Origin: Cytophagaceae bacterium
Lineage (GTDB): Bacteria; Bacteroidota; Bacteroidia; Cytophagales; Cytophagaceae
NCBI GenBank assembly: GCA_025455005.1
Contig: JALONH010000007.1
Coordinates: forward strand, 41,912 to 105,911
Length of the DNA stretch: 64,000 nt
Reading direction: 5' to 3'
The notes under the pieces were generated by a model. The model was not told where the DNA came from and did no database searches. It saw only the letters and a list, made by a program, of their open reading frames with translations. Both the position numbers and the translations under genes were made by a program. This document shows positions 7,937 through 16,614 of this stretch, piece after piece; position 1 is the stretch's first letter; the number at the start of each line of letters is the position of its first letter.

Positions 7937-9538
7937 TTAATACTTTATCCATCGAACTGTTCGTACACCTTTATTGGTGTGGAAAACTATCTGATAGATA
8001 CCGGGATTACCGGAAGATAATGATGGTGGGAGAAGAATTAATCCCTCATCGGATTGAATCGTAGTAGTCAATATTTGTTGACCTAAAGAAGAATAAACTT
8101 CCATTGATTGTACTCTGGCATCACTAAAGTAATATAAAGAAGAGGACTCCCACGTAGGATTGGGATATAGATAGCCAAGCTCTGCTATCGATTGAATGGA
8201 ATATCTTTCATATAAATCTTCAAAATAAGGTATTCCATATCCTTTAAAATTATCCGGTTGTTCATATTGATCGGACGCTTGATGAAACAATGTGATCAAT
8301 TCAGAAGGTTGTAATTGAGGAAAAGCTTGTTTCATACCCACCGCCAGGGAAGTAATCAATGGCGTGGAAAGGCTTGTACCGGCGCTAACTCGTATTTGTC
8401 CATTCGATTCTACACAAGGAAAATTATTTCCAATTGCCACAATGTTTGGCTTTATAGTACCATTGGCGTTGGGACCTATAGAACTAAAATTAAGTAATTG
8501 ATTTTGGGCATCTACCGCTCCCACTGTCAACACATACGGAGAATCACCCGGTGTTAGTATTTTTTTCCAAGTACTTGACCCCTCGTTTCCGGCACTGTTT
8601 ATTATTAAAATCCCTTTGTTAAAGGCATACCTAGATCCATTCGCACAAATAGTCGTTTCGCCATCCAATGCCGTCCATGGATAATTTTGACGAGTATCCG
8701 TAAAGGCATAATATCCCAATGAAGAATTTACAATGGACACACCACAAGAATCGGCTATTTCTAATGCTTTCACCCAATGGTATTCCTCCAAACGATGTTC
8801 TGTCGATGCTATTTCAGTGCGTAGAAGTACAAAGTCTGCTTTAGGAATTCCTCCTATATAAAAACCAACACTATCCGCTGCAAGTACTGAAAATACTAAT
8901 GTACCATGATTATGATCATTGTATACGTTGATTTCATTGTCCGCCACATCATAGGTATATACGATTTGATTATTCTTGAACAATTTATTAAACACGCTAA
9001 GGGTGTCTACTCCACTAAATCCCGAATCCAAAACTCCCACCCGAACATGATTGCCTTTTAATCCGTTTTGGTGCATCTCCGGAATGCCCATCAGGCCAAA
9101 GACTTCAGCACTGTTACCGAAACTCATAGAAGATTGGGAAGCAGTATATTCTAAACTACCCCCTATTGTATAACTTGTACAGTCGTCGATAAAACGAACA
9201 AATGAAAATTGTGTTAGTGTTGGAATAGTAGAAATAGGACAGCGAATTAAGACTGCATTGAACCATTTTAAAGTATATAGTATTTCCGCGCCCGTTGATT
9301 TTAGCTGTTGTATATAATCAATATTCACAGGGACATCACTACTATCAATTGTTATAGAACCATTGTATCGACGATCTATAGCATGTTGAGATAAGTATTG
9401 CAATGGGGATAAAATATCTGTTGTTGCATTGGGTTTGTCTTTAAAGAAAACAACAACCGTATCGTATTGACCATAAGAAAAAATGGGAAGGATAAGGAAA
9501 AGAAAAACTATACTAAATATTTTTTTATGGTTTACCAT
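7937..9538 (-). CDS. S8 subtilisin-like protease with T9SS sorting domain
   Basis: A 533-residue secreted serine protease. The signal peptide (1-24) ends in SYG. A propeptide-like region follows to about 150. The catalytic residues are readable: D171 in VLDSGFSG, H211 in NHGTLV, oxyanion N318 in NSAGNEG, and nucleophile S389 in SAGTSLSTP. The last 80 residues form a type A T9SS C-terminal domain, with LGYLYPNPT, SMEVYSSLGQQ, PGIYQIVFHT and a basic end (VRTVRWIKY). It is therefore predicted to be exported by the type IX system and attached or released at the cell surface, presumably after processing by a PorU-type sortase such as that at 41553-46598. It overlaps the upstream lipoprotein gene by 14 nt. 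Its substrate is unknown. Confidence 0.95.
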   Translation of the reverse strand: MVNHKKIFSIVFLFLILPIFSYGQYDTVVVFFKDKPNATTDILSPLQYLSQHAIDRRYNGSITIDSSDVPVNIDYIQQLKSTGAEILYTLKWFNAVLIRCPISTIPTLTQFSFVRFIDDCTSYTIGGSLEYTASQSSMSFGNSAEVFGLMGIPEMHQNGLKGNHVRVGVLDSGFSGVDTLSVFNKLFKNNQIVYTYDVADNEINVYNDHNHGTLVFSVLAADSVGFYIGGIPKADFVLLRTEIASTEHRLEEYHWVKALEIADSCGVSIVNSSLGYYAFTDTRQNYPWTALDGETTICANGSRYAFNKGILIINSAGNEGSSTWKKILTPGDSPYVLTVGAVDAQNQLLNFSSIGPNANGTIKPNIVAIGNNFPCVESNGQIRVSAGTSLSTPLITSLAVGMKQAFPQLQPSELITLFHQASDQYEQPDNFKGYGIPYFEDLYERYSIQSIAELGYLYPNPTWESSSLYYFSDARVQSMEVYSSLGQQILTTTIQSDEGLILLPPSLSSGNPGIYQIVFHTNKGVRTVRWIKY

Positions 9539-10220
9539 AATCTAAAATAGTATACAGGATGCTATCTCCTAGGTCTATCACCGGAGGAGCATTGGGAATA
9601 GTAGGTGGTATATATGATAAAATTACATATGAAATGGAAACAGGGCCTACATCTTTTGCATAATAAATCGAACGACGGTCAGCATTAATTAAGCTTTCCT
9701 CAGATTCTTCTTCTACTTGTAATGTTTCAGAAAAATTAAACGGGCCAACAGACTTTGGTATACCTTTATTTTTAATACGATAAGTATCATCGGATGAACC
9801 ATTCAATGCATTTCCATCCCAGCTCCTATTGATGGTGGCCGGGAACACTAAACGTAGATACTCTGCATTGTTTTCCAATCTGGATAAATAATGCGCTGTT
9901 TTATTAACCAACCAAACACTATCCGGTTGTAGGGGCCATGGATCATTCCAATTGGATTTATAATATCGATACATTTCACTGGTTTCTACTCCTGGACTCG
10001 TGTTGTATGTATCAAAGACTAACTCTTTAATGAAATAAGTAGTATCGGTAGTTACAATATTATAATTCGTTTTATCTACTTGATAGATCCAATATCTACC
10101 GGAGTCTAATGGATAATAATTGTAGTCAACGATCGCACCATTTGGCTCAACCTCTTCTTGTTTACAAGATATTGAACAAACGATTAGTATTAATAAAAAT
10201 ATAGTAATATTAATTTTCAT
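9525..10220 (-). CDS. Putative lipoprotein of unknown function
   Basis: A 231-residue protein with a lipoprotein signal: a hydrophobic run MKINITIFLLILIVCSISC with the lipid-attachment Cys at residue 19. The mature part begins KQEEVEPNG, then Y/W-rich beta-strand-like segments (YYPLDSGRYWIYQVD; DTTYFIKELV), as in several uncharacterised Bacteroidota envelope lipoproteins. I do not recognise a catalytic motif. It overlaps mnmA upstream by 11 nt and the protease gene downstream by 14 nt, so it is part of the same transcript. Co-expression with a T9SS-sorted protease suggests an outer-membrane location, but this is only inference. Confidence 0.85.
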   Translation of the reverse strand: MKINITIFLLILIVCSISCKQEEVEPNGAIVDYNYYPLDSGRYWIYQVDKTNYNIVTTDTTYFIKELVFDTYNTSPGVETSEMYRYYKSNWNDPWPLQPDSVWLVNKTAHYLSRLENNAEYLRLVFPATINRSWDGNALNGSSDDTYRIKNKGIPKSVGPFNFSETLQVEEESEESLINADRRSIYYAKDVGPVSISYVILSYIPPTIPNAPPVIDLGDSILYTILDYGKP

Positions 10221-11319
10221 GTATAAATGATTTTTTTATCCAACCACCGGCTACCACGTCATTACCTTCATAAAACACAGCAGCTTGTCCGGGAGCTATG
10301 GCTTTAACCGGTGTAGTAAATATGACTCTCATTTCATCCCCTATTTGTTCTATTAACGCCGGACTACCATCATCATTGTATCGAATTTTAGTAATGGTTT
10401 CGATGGTGTTATTTTTTAAGGAAGCATATTTGCCCATAACCAATTGATCTACCCACATTCCATTTCTAAACAAGCCTTCTTCTTTACTTAATACAACACG
10501 GTTGGTGTCTTTTTGAATTTCAGATACAAAAACAGGATATCCAAGTGTGATACCCAACCCTTTTCGTTGACCAATTGTATAGAAAGGATAGCCTTCGTGT
10601 TCACCTACTACTGTCCCATCTTCTAATACAAATTCACCTCCCCGAACACTATCTTCTAATGTTGGATTTCGTCTTTTTAAAAAACCTCTATAATCGTTAT
10701 CCGGTACAAAACAGATTTCATAGGATTCACTCTTCTTGACTAGGTCTGTAAATCCCTTTTGGGTTGCTAATGATCGAATGTATTCTTTAGTTAAGTGCCC
10801 TAAGGGAAACATCGTTCGACTTAAACTTTGTTGAGAAATACCCCAGAGTGCATACGATTGATCTTTGTTTTCATCCTTTCCTTTAGAAATGACATATCGA
10901 CCGTTTTCTTTTCTAATATTAGCATAATGCCCGGTTGCTATAAAATCGCAATCCATTTTATCCGCTCTTCGTAATAAAGCATCCCATTTGATATGTGTGT
11001 TACATAATACACATGGATTAGGAGTCCTCCCATCTAAATACTCTTTATTGAAATGGTCAATTACATAATCCCCAAATTCTTCTCTTATATCAACGATATA
11101 ATGAGGAAACCCCAGTTGTACAGCTATATTTCGAGCATCGTTTATAGAATCTAAACTACAACATCCGGTTTCTTTTTTACTGCCACCGGCTGTAGCATAA
11201 TCCCATGTTTTCATGGTCATACCGATAACTTCATAGCCTTCTTCATGTAACATAACCGCAGCTACTGAACTATCAATACCGCCACTCATGGCTACTAATA
11301 CTCTTCCTTTTGTACTCAT
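10210..11319 (-). CDS. mnmA: tRNA-specific 2-thiouridylase MnmA
   Basis: A 369-residue enzyme that thiolates U34 of Glu, Gln and Lys tRNAs using ATP and relayed sulfur. The PP-loop is at about 10-18 (AMSGGIDSS). The two catalytic cysteines are in place: C103 in PNPCVLCN and C203 in YEICFVPD, with the pattern known from E. coli MnmA. Other signatures are ATGHYANI, GKDENKDQSYALW and FYTIGQRKGLGI. The length matches the family. It is the first gene of a long minus-strand run and is read divergently from the TrpF-like gene across a 132-bp gap. That gap contains TATAATTTG just upstream on the minus strand, one base off the -7 consensus spacing, so a promoter is likely there but unproven. Confidence 0.97.
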   Translation of the reverse strand: MSTKGRVLVAMSGGIDSSVAAVMLHEEGYEVIGMTMKTWDYATAGGSKKETGCCSLDSINDARNIAVQLGFPHYIVDIREEFGDYVIDHFNKEYLDGRTPNPCVLCNTHIKWDALLRRADKMDCDFIATGHYANIRKENGRYVISKGKDENKDQSYALWGISQQSLSRTMFPLGHLTKEYIRSLATQKGFTDLVKKSESYEICFVPDNDYRGFLKRRNPTLEDSVRGGEFVLEDGTVVGEHEGYPFYTIGQRKGLGITLGYPVFVSEIQKDTNRVVLSKEEGLFRNGMWVDQLVMGKYASLKNNTIETITKIRYNDDGSPALIEQIGDEMRVIFTTPVKAIAPGQAAVFYEGNDVVAGGWIKKSFIHEN

Positions 11320-11451
11320 TTACAATACATTCAAATTATAAGCATTGGGTAACCCTTAGATTTCAATACCCGCATACTTTGTTTTCACAAATTTATGAAT
11401 AAATTGTCCTTTTATTGATAGAAATCATCCATATATACAATACAAAGGACG

Positions 11452-12051
11452 ATGGGCTTAAAATTAGACGTTAAAATTAATCAAGTGTCTTCCTTATCAG
11501 AAGCTCGGTATGCTGCCGGAATGGGGGTAAAATGGTTAGGGTTTGCTTTTGAGGGACCCAAAGCTCAAAATGTCAGTGAATTTCAAGGAATGATGGGTTG
11601 GTTATCCGGTGTTGAACCCGTAATTGAAGTAGAGCACTTAGATGAAACAAAATTATTGGAATTACAAAATGTATGGCAAGTGCCTTGTATTCAATTTAAA
11701 AGTGTCGCTCCTCTCCTCTCCAAACCGAATGGTATGGTTTGGATACAATCACTATCGGCTAATAGTTTAGATGATGTAGAAAAGGCACTTTCTGCTTCAC
11801 CCTATATTGATTATATCCTTGTCGACGGCATGTCGATATCGAATTGGGAAGATGAACCGGATAGAATAAAAGCAGTTCATCAACATTCAAAAATAATATG
11901 GCAACTTCCCTTTAATGAGACCAATATTACTCGGTCTTTAACTGAAATATATGGTATAGAGGCGATTGCTTTAAATGCCGGTCAAGAAGAACGGCCGGGT
12001 TGGCAAGATTTAGATGATATCATGATAATTTTAGAAGCTATTGAAGAATAA
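11452..12051 (+). CDS. TrpF-like TIM-barrel protein lacking the catalytic Cys
   Basis: A 199-residue protein resembling phosphoribosylanthranilate isomerase (TrpF). The first strand VKINQVSSLSEARYAAGMGV parallels the TrpF KICGIT block, but the catalytic Cys is replaced by N10. The strand ILVDG keeps an Asp (D125) where TrpF has its general acid. The C-terminal NAGQEERPGWQDLD corresponds to the phosphate-site region, but the usual VQLHG and GGTG motifs are altered (IQFK; no GG pair). It therefore probably does not catalyse the TrpF reaction; another sugar-phosphate substrate or a binding role is possible. No other tryptophan gene is nearby. It lies 4 nt before pfkB in the same transcript. Confidence 0.8.
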   Translation: MGLKLDVKINQVSSLSEARYAAGMGVKWLGFAFEGPKAQNVSEFQGMMGWLSGVEPVIEVEHLDETKLLELQNVWQVPCIQFKSVAPLLSKPNGMVWIQSLSANSLDDVEKALSASPYIDYILVDGMSISNWEDEPDRIKAVHQHSKIIWQLPFNETNITRSLTEIYGIEAIALNAGQEERPGWQDLDDIMIILEAIEE

Positions 12052-12055
12052 GTAT

Positions 12056-13003
12056 ATGAAAAACAAAATTTTTACATTAACTCTAAGTCCTGCATTAGAT
12101 AAGAGTACAGCAGTTGAACGTGTTATTCCGGAAAGTAAATTACGTTGTGAGAATCCAAAATTTGAACCCGGTGGTGGCGGAATTAATGTTTCCAGAGGGA
12201 TTCATAAATTAGGAGGCTCTTCTGTAGCTATATACCCATATGGTGGTCATACCGGAGAATTATTTAAACAATTACTAACGAAAGAAGGAATAGAGCAATT
12301 AACGATACCGGCTCAAAATTGGGTAAGAGAGAATTTTATAGTGGTCGAAACAACGACTAATCGTCAGTTTCGTTTTGGTATGCCCGGTCCTGAATTGTTT
12401 CCGAATGAATGTCAACAAATATTAGATATTCTGTCGTCCAATGAACATGAATTCGATTATTTAGTAATTAGCGGAAGTACGCCTAAAGGAGTACCGGATG
12501 ATTTTTATGCTCAGGTATCTTCTATAGTAAAACAAAAGAAAGCTAAACTTATTTTAGATACCTCTGGTACTGCTTTAAAAGAAGCATTTAACAAATCAGG
12601 TGTATACTTGTGTAAACCTAATATCAACGAGTTGAGTGAAATTGTAGGAGAACAATTGAATACAATTCCACAACAAGAAAAGGCGGCTATGTCGATCATC
12701 GAAAAAGGACAGGTAGAAGTATTGGTTGTGTCTTTAGGTGCTTTTGGAGCTTTTATGGCATCAAAAGAAGGTGTTTACCACGTTCCAGCCCCTTCTGTAA
12801 ATAAAAAGAGTACAGTAGGTGCAGGAGATTCCATGGTTGCAGGTATTACTTGGAGTTTATCGCAAGGAAAGTCCTTGTTTCAGTCTTTAAAGTATGGGGT
12901 AGCTTGTGGTACTGCTGCCACTATGAACTCAGGGACAGAATTGTTTAAAAAGCCGGATGTTGATTCTTTGTATACTTGGATCGACGAACACGCAAAACAA
13001 TAA
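12056..13003 (+). CDS. pfkB: Phosphofructokinase, PfkB (ribokinase) family
   Basis: A 315-residue sugar kinase closely matching E. coli PfkB (6-phosphofructokinase 2). Matching blocks include TLTLSPALD at the N-terminus, KLRCENPKFEPGGGGINV, RFGMPGPEL, LVISGSTPKGV, CKPNINEL, VVSLGAFGA, and the ATP/catalytic loop KKSTVGAGDSMVAG with its base Asp. It would phosphorylate fructose-6-phosphate in glycolysis; 1-phosphofructokinase and tagatose-6-phosphate kinase belong to the same superfamily, but the resemblance to PfkB is strongest. The start is the ATG at 12056, 4 nt after the previous stop; an in-frame TTG at 12041 lies inside the upstream gene. It is followed within 5 nt by the peptide transporter. 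Confidence 0.93.
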   Translation: MKNKIFTLTLSPALDKSTAVERVIPESKLRCENPKFEPGGGGINVSRGIHKLGGSSVAIYPYGGHTGELFKQLLTKEGIEQLTIPAQNWVRENFIVVETTTNRQFRFGMPGPELFPNECQQILDILSSNEHEFDYLVISGSTPKGVPDDFYAQVSSIVKQKKAKLILDTSGTALKEAFNKSGVYLCKPNINELSEIVGEQLNTIPQQEKAAMSIIEKGQVEVLVVSLGAFGAFMASKEGVYHVPAPSVNKKSTVGAGDSMVAGITWSLSQGKSLFQSLKYGVACGTAATMNSGTELFKKPDVDSLYTWIDEHAKQ

Positions 13004-13007
13004 TTGC

Positions 13008-14612
13008 ATGGCTACCATTCGTACAATTCCTAGTTTAGATTCTCGCTTACCTTCCGGCATACCTTATATCATAGGTAACGAAGCTGCTGAGCGCTTTAGT
13101 TATTATGGCATGCGAACAATATTAACCATTTTTATGGTGGATTATCTTCGTATGACGGAACACGAAGCGACACTTTGGGGGCATAGTTTTTTTTCCGCTG
13201 TATATTTTATGCCGATTTTTGGAGCTTTGTTAGCGGATGTTTTTTTAGGAAAATATAAAACGATTCTATCGCTTTCAGTAGTTTACTGTATTGGTCACGG
13301 TATATTAGCCTTACAAGAAACACAAAACGGCTTATTGTGGGGCTTAACATTTATTGCTATAGGATCCGGTGGTATTAAACCTTGTGCATCCGCTCATGTT
13401 GGGGATCAATTTGGGCCAAACAATAAACATTTATTAGATAAAGTATTTGGTTTCTTTTATATCGCAATCAATATTGGTGCGTTTATCAGTTCATTGGCTA
13501 CTCCTTTACTTTTGAGGGCTTACGGTCCTTCGGTAGCGTTTGGAGTGCCTGGTGCTTTAATGTTATTCGCTACATTAATATTTTGGTTAGGACGTTATTC
13601 ATTTATCCATATTCCTCCTTTTGGGAAAGACTATTTAAAAACGCTAACCAGTAAAGAAGGTCTTTCCGCTATAGGTAGATTGATGTTTATTTATCTTTTT
13701 CTATCAGTTTTTTGGGCATTGTACGATCAAAATTCTACCACTTGGATCTTTCAAGCTAAAAGTGGTTTAATGGATAAAGTAATCCATTTAGGATGGATTC
13801 AATTTGAAATATTACCGGATCAAATTCAGTTAATTAACCCATTTCTTATTTTGTTCCTTATTCCGGTCTTTACCTTTATTGTTTATCCCTGGTTAGATAA
13901 AAAAATGGGTTTACCTCCTTTAAAGAAAATCATTATTGGTATGGTGTTGGGAGCGCTTTCTTATGTTTTGATTGCATATACAGAGGATCAAATCAGTAAA
14001 GGAATTGTAATGTCTGTATGGTGGCAAATTGCTGCTTTTGTGGTCATTACTATTGCTGAAATTCTGATATCAGTAACTGCATTAGAATTCTCGTATACAC
14101 AAGCCCCCATCCAGTTAAAATCCTCCATCATGAGTATTTATTTGTTTTCTGTGTCTATTGGGAATTTTATTGTAACCGGAGTCAATGCCTATAATTCAGA
14201 ACGTGCCGTTGTCACATCTATTGAAACCGGCAATTCAACGTTTATCGTTATGCAAGAAAATAAAAGTAGAACGAGGGGTGAAAAAATTTCTATTGAGCAT
14301 AGTAAAAACGTCTTCTTCATCGACTATAAAAAGGATACATTCCCGTTGAATGGTACTTTTTTGGTTCGAGAGGTAGATACCGTACAGCATAGAATAGAAT
14401 TAATGAACCATAATCATGAACCTATAAAAAGTATCACTACTCCGAATACTACGGTTGAGGTTAAAGAAGTTAGTTTTGCTAAACTAAAATTTGGTATGTA
14501 CTTTTATTTTTATGCAGCCTTAATGTTGGGTACCGCTTTTATATTTTATTTCGTTGCCATCAATTATAAAGAGAAAACGTACATACAAGGAGATCTCTCT
14601 AACTTACCTTAG
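13008..14612 (+). CDS. POT-family proton-dependent peptide transporter
   Basis: A 534-residue inner-membrane symporter of di- and tripeptides. The POT signature ExxERFxYY is E25-A-A-E-R-F-S-Y-Y33 (GNEAAERFSYYGMR). Other family blocks are GGIKPCASAHVGDQF and FFYIAINIGAF. About a dozen hydrophobic helices are visible. Between the last two helices is a soluble, charged stretch of about 90 residues (from NAYNSERAV to VEVKEVSFAK) that ordinary POTs lack; extended loops there occur in some Bacteroidota members. The start is the ATG at 13008, 5 nt after pfkB; an upstream extension would run inside pfkB. A strong terminator follows at 14671. Confidence 0.94.
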   Translation: MATIRTIPSLDSRLPSGIPYIIGNEAAERFSYYGMRTILTIFMVDYLRMTEHEATLWGHSFFSAVYFMPIFGALLADVFLGKYKTILSLSVVYCIGHGILALQETQNGLLWGLTFIAIGSGGIKPCASAHVGDQFGPNNKHLLDKVFGFFYIAINIGAFISSLATPLLLRAYGPSVAFGVPGALMLFATLIFWLGRYSFIHIPPFGKDYLKTLTSKEGLSAIGRLMFIYLFLSVFWALYDQNSTTWIFQAKSGLMDKVIHLGWIQFEILPDQIQLINPFLILFLIPVFTFIVYPWLDKKMGLPPLKKIIIGMVLGALSYVLIAYTEDQISKGIVMSVWWQIAAFVVITIAEILISVTALEFSYTQAPIQLKSSIMSIYLFSVSIGNFIVTGVNAYNSERAVVTSIETGNSTFIVMQENKSRTRGEKISIEHSKNVFFIDYKKDTFPLNGTFLVREVDTVQHRIELMNHNHEPIKSITTPNTTVEVKEVSFAKLKFGMYFYFYAALMLGTAFIFYFVAINYKEKTYIQGDLSNLP

Positions 14613-14670
14613 ATCTAATTACTTATGCGATTTTATACTACATAGAATCAACTTAACCTATTCTACATAA

Positions 14671-14711
14671 CATAAAACGGTACAAATAGATGTACCGTTT
14701 TATGCTTTTTT
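14671..14711 (+). terminator. Rho-independent terminator after the peptide transporter
   Basis: A perfect 13-bp stem, CATAAAACGGTAC (14671-14683) pairing with GTACCGTTTTATG (14692-14704), with an 8-nt loop and the tail CTTTTTT. It closes the TrpF-like/pfkB/POT transcript 58 nt after the last stop codon. Confidence 0.93.
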
Positions 14712-14734
14712 AAACTCTCTTTACCCCTACATAA

Positions 14735-14765
14735 TTTGTATTTTCATAGAATGTTTGTATATTTG
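14735..14765 (+). promoter_or_regulatory. Predicted Bacteroidota promoter for the DEAD-box helicase
   Basis: TTTG at 14735-14738 and TATATTTG at 14758-14765 are 19 bp apart, an exact fit to the Bacteroidota arrangement TTTG-N19-TAnnTTTG. Transcription would start near 14772 and give a leader of about 139 nt. A second -7-like box, TATCTTTG (14782-14789), has TTTG only 16 bp upstream and may be an alternative start. Confidence 0.75.
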
Positions 14766-14802
14766 TGTATAATTCGGTGTATATCTTTGTTGGATATGCT
14801 CT

Positions 14803-14885
14803 GAAAAATACCTTCGTCCAAAGCTCTGTGTAGCTTTAATGTATCACTGATTCGGTTATATCTAAAGGTATTTTTCTCCCGAATC
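14803..14885 (+). ncRNA. Candidate pseudoknotted 5' leader of the helicase mRNA
   Basis: Three perfectly complementary segment pairs lie in the leader. GAAAAATACCTT (14803-14814) pairs with AAGGTATTTTTC (14865-14876), a 12-bp stem. Inside its loop, AAAGCT (14820-14825) pairs with AGCTTT (14832-14837). GATTCGG (14849-14855), also in that loop, pairs with CCGAATC (14879-14885) beyond the first stem. The first and third pairings interleave, so they form either an H-type pseudoknot or two alternative folds. The last arm ends 25 nt before the start codon. Leaders of cold-shock RNA helicases are often structured and temperature-responsive; I do not recognise this fold as a known family. Confidence 0.55.
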
Positions 14886-14910
14886 GTGTACTATTAATCC
14901 ATTTAAAATT

Positions 14911-16614
14911 ATGTTGTTTTCAGAATTAGGCCTTTCAGAGGCTTTAATGCAGGCTATTGAATTAACCGGTTATACCGAAGCTACTCCTATTCAAGCACAA
15001 GCCATTCCAGTAATATTATCCGGCGCAGATGTGACCGGACAAGCACAAACAGGTACAGGTAAAACGGCTGCTTTTGGTATCCCGGCTATCGAACAAATCA
15101 ATCCGGATAAAAAAGGTGTACAAACCTTAATCTTATGCCCAACTAGGGAATTAGCCTTACAAGTTAGTGTTGAACTTAAAAAATTAGCAAAATTTAAAAA
15201 AGGCGTATTTGTCTCTACTATTTATGGTGGAGAATCGATGGAGCGTCAAATTAAAGACCTTCAAAAAGGCGTTCAAATTGTAGTGGGTACACCAGGCCGT
15301 GTGATTGATCATATGGATCGCGGTACCTTAAAAATGAATAGCATTCAACAAATCATCTTAGATGAAGCGGATGAAATGTTAAACATGGGTTTCAGAGAAG
15401 ACATTGAATTAGTTTTAGACCGTATGCCGGAAGAACGTCAAATCGTTTTGTTTTCCGCTACGATGCCACAAGCTATTTTACAATTAACTAAACGGTATCA
15501 AAAAAATCCTCAGTTTGTAAAAATTCAAAACAAAGAGGTTACGACCAATACTATTGAGCAATACTATTACATGGTTAAAGAATCCATGAAAATGGAGATT
15601 ATGACTCAAGTAATGGACATGAATAATCTTCAATTAATGCTTGTGTTTTGTAATACAAAACGTAAGGTAGATGAAGTTACAGAAGAATTACGTTCCTACG
15701 GATACAAAGCGGTTGGTTTACATGGTGATAAATCACAAAAAGACCGGAATGATGTGATGAACAAATTCCGAAAAGGTTTTGCAACCATATTAGTCGCAAC
15801 CGATGTAGCAGCCCGCGGTATCGATGTAAGCGGTGTGGATGCTGTAATCAATTATGATGTGCCTTTGGATATCGAAAACTATGTTCACCGTATCGGTCGC
15901 ACAGGAAGAGCTGGTAAATTAGGTAAATCCTTTACCCTAGTAACAGGCGAAGACCGTTATAAAATGCGCGATATAGAATCGTATACAAAAGCAGAAATTA
16001 AACGTACGACAACACCTACAAAAGCAGAATTATTAGAATACAAGAAAGGGAAATTAGCTCAACGAATTGAAAATTCTGTAAACGATGAAGGCAATGAACA
16101 TTGGGTGAATTTATTAGAAGAGTTAGAATCTAAAGGATTAGATGTTCGTACAATTGCAGTTAGTGTATTGCGTCAAACATTTCCAGAGTTGATGGATCTT
16201 TTGAAACCGGAACCGGCTCCAAAAGAACGTACACGTGATCGCAGAGACGACGGAGAAAGAAGATCCGGTGACCGTTATGAACGAAACAGCGAAAGAGGCG
16301 GTGACCGTTTTGAAAGAGGATCAAGACCACAAGGTCGATCTAGAGAAGGTGGTGCTCGTCGTTTTTCAAGTGATAATATGACCCGCTTATTCTTTAATTT
16401 AGGAAAGAAAGATAAAGTTAATCCCGGTGATATCGTAGGTGCTATCACAGGTGAATCAAAAATAAAGGGAAGCCAAATAGGTCAAATAGATATCTTCGAT
16501 AAATATTCATTTGTTGAAGTTCCAAATGATGTGGTAGATAAGGTGATGGAAGGCATGAAGAATAATAAAATCAAAGGTAAAACGGTTAATATTGAATTAG
16601 CGAGTTCCCGTTGA
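14911..16614 (+). CDS. DEAD-box RNA helicase, DeaD/CsdA type with DbpA domain
   Basis: A 567-residue ATP-dependent RNA helicase. The core motifs appear in order: the Q motif (TPIQAQAIP), Walker A (AQTGTGKT), PTRELALQ, GTPGRVIDH, DEAD box (LDEADEMLNMGF), SAT (FSATMP), and C-terminal domain motifs VATDVAARGIDV and HRIGRTGRAGK. After the core there is a basic Arg/Asp/Gly-rich linker (about 430-480: RDRRDDGERRSGDRYERN), then a DbpA-type RNA-binding domain (about 487-567: NMTRLFFNLGKKDKVNPGDI to the end). This architecture is that of CsdA/DeaD helicases acting in ribosome biogenesis and mRNA remodelling, especially in the cold. The stop overlaps the rsmE start. Confidence 0.96.
   Translation: MLFSELGLSEALMQAIELTGYTEATPIQAQAIPVILSGADVTGQAQTGTGKTAAFGIPAIEQINPDKKGVQTLILCPTRELALQVSVELKKLAKFKKGVFVSTIYGGESMERQIKDLQKGVQIVVGTPGRVIDHMDRGTLKMNSIQQIILDEADEMLNMGFREDIELVLDRMPEERQIVLFSATMPQAILQLTKRYQKNPQFVKIQNKEVTTNTIEQYYYMVKESMKMEIMTQVMDMNNLQLMLVFCNTKRKVDEVTEELRSYGYKAVGLHGDKSQKDRNDVMNKFRKGFATILVATDVAARGIDVSGVDAVINYDVPLDIENYVHRIGRTGRAGKLGKSFTLVTGEDRYKMRDIESYTKAEIKRTTTPTKAELLEYKKGKLAQRIENSVNDEGNEHWVNLLEELESKGLDVRTIAVSVLRQTFPELMDLLKPEPAPKERTRDRRDDGERRSGDRYERNSERGGDRFERGSRPQGRSREGGARRFSSDNMTRLFFNLGKKDKVNPGDIVGAITGESKIKGSQIGQIDIFDKYSFVEVPNDVVDKVMEGMKNNKIKGKTVNIELASSR

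Noticed and set aside
11345..11357. Small GGGTAACCC motif in the mnmA/TrpF-like gap
   Set aside because: Arms of four bases around a single base cannot form a useful hairpin; it may be chance.
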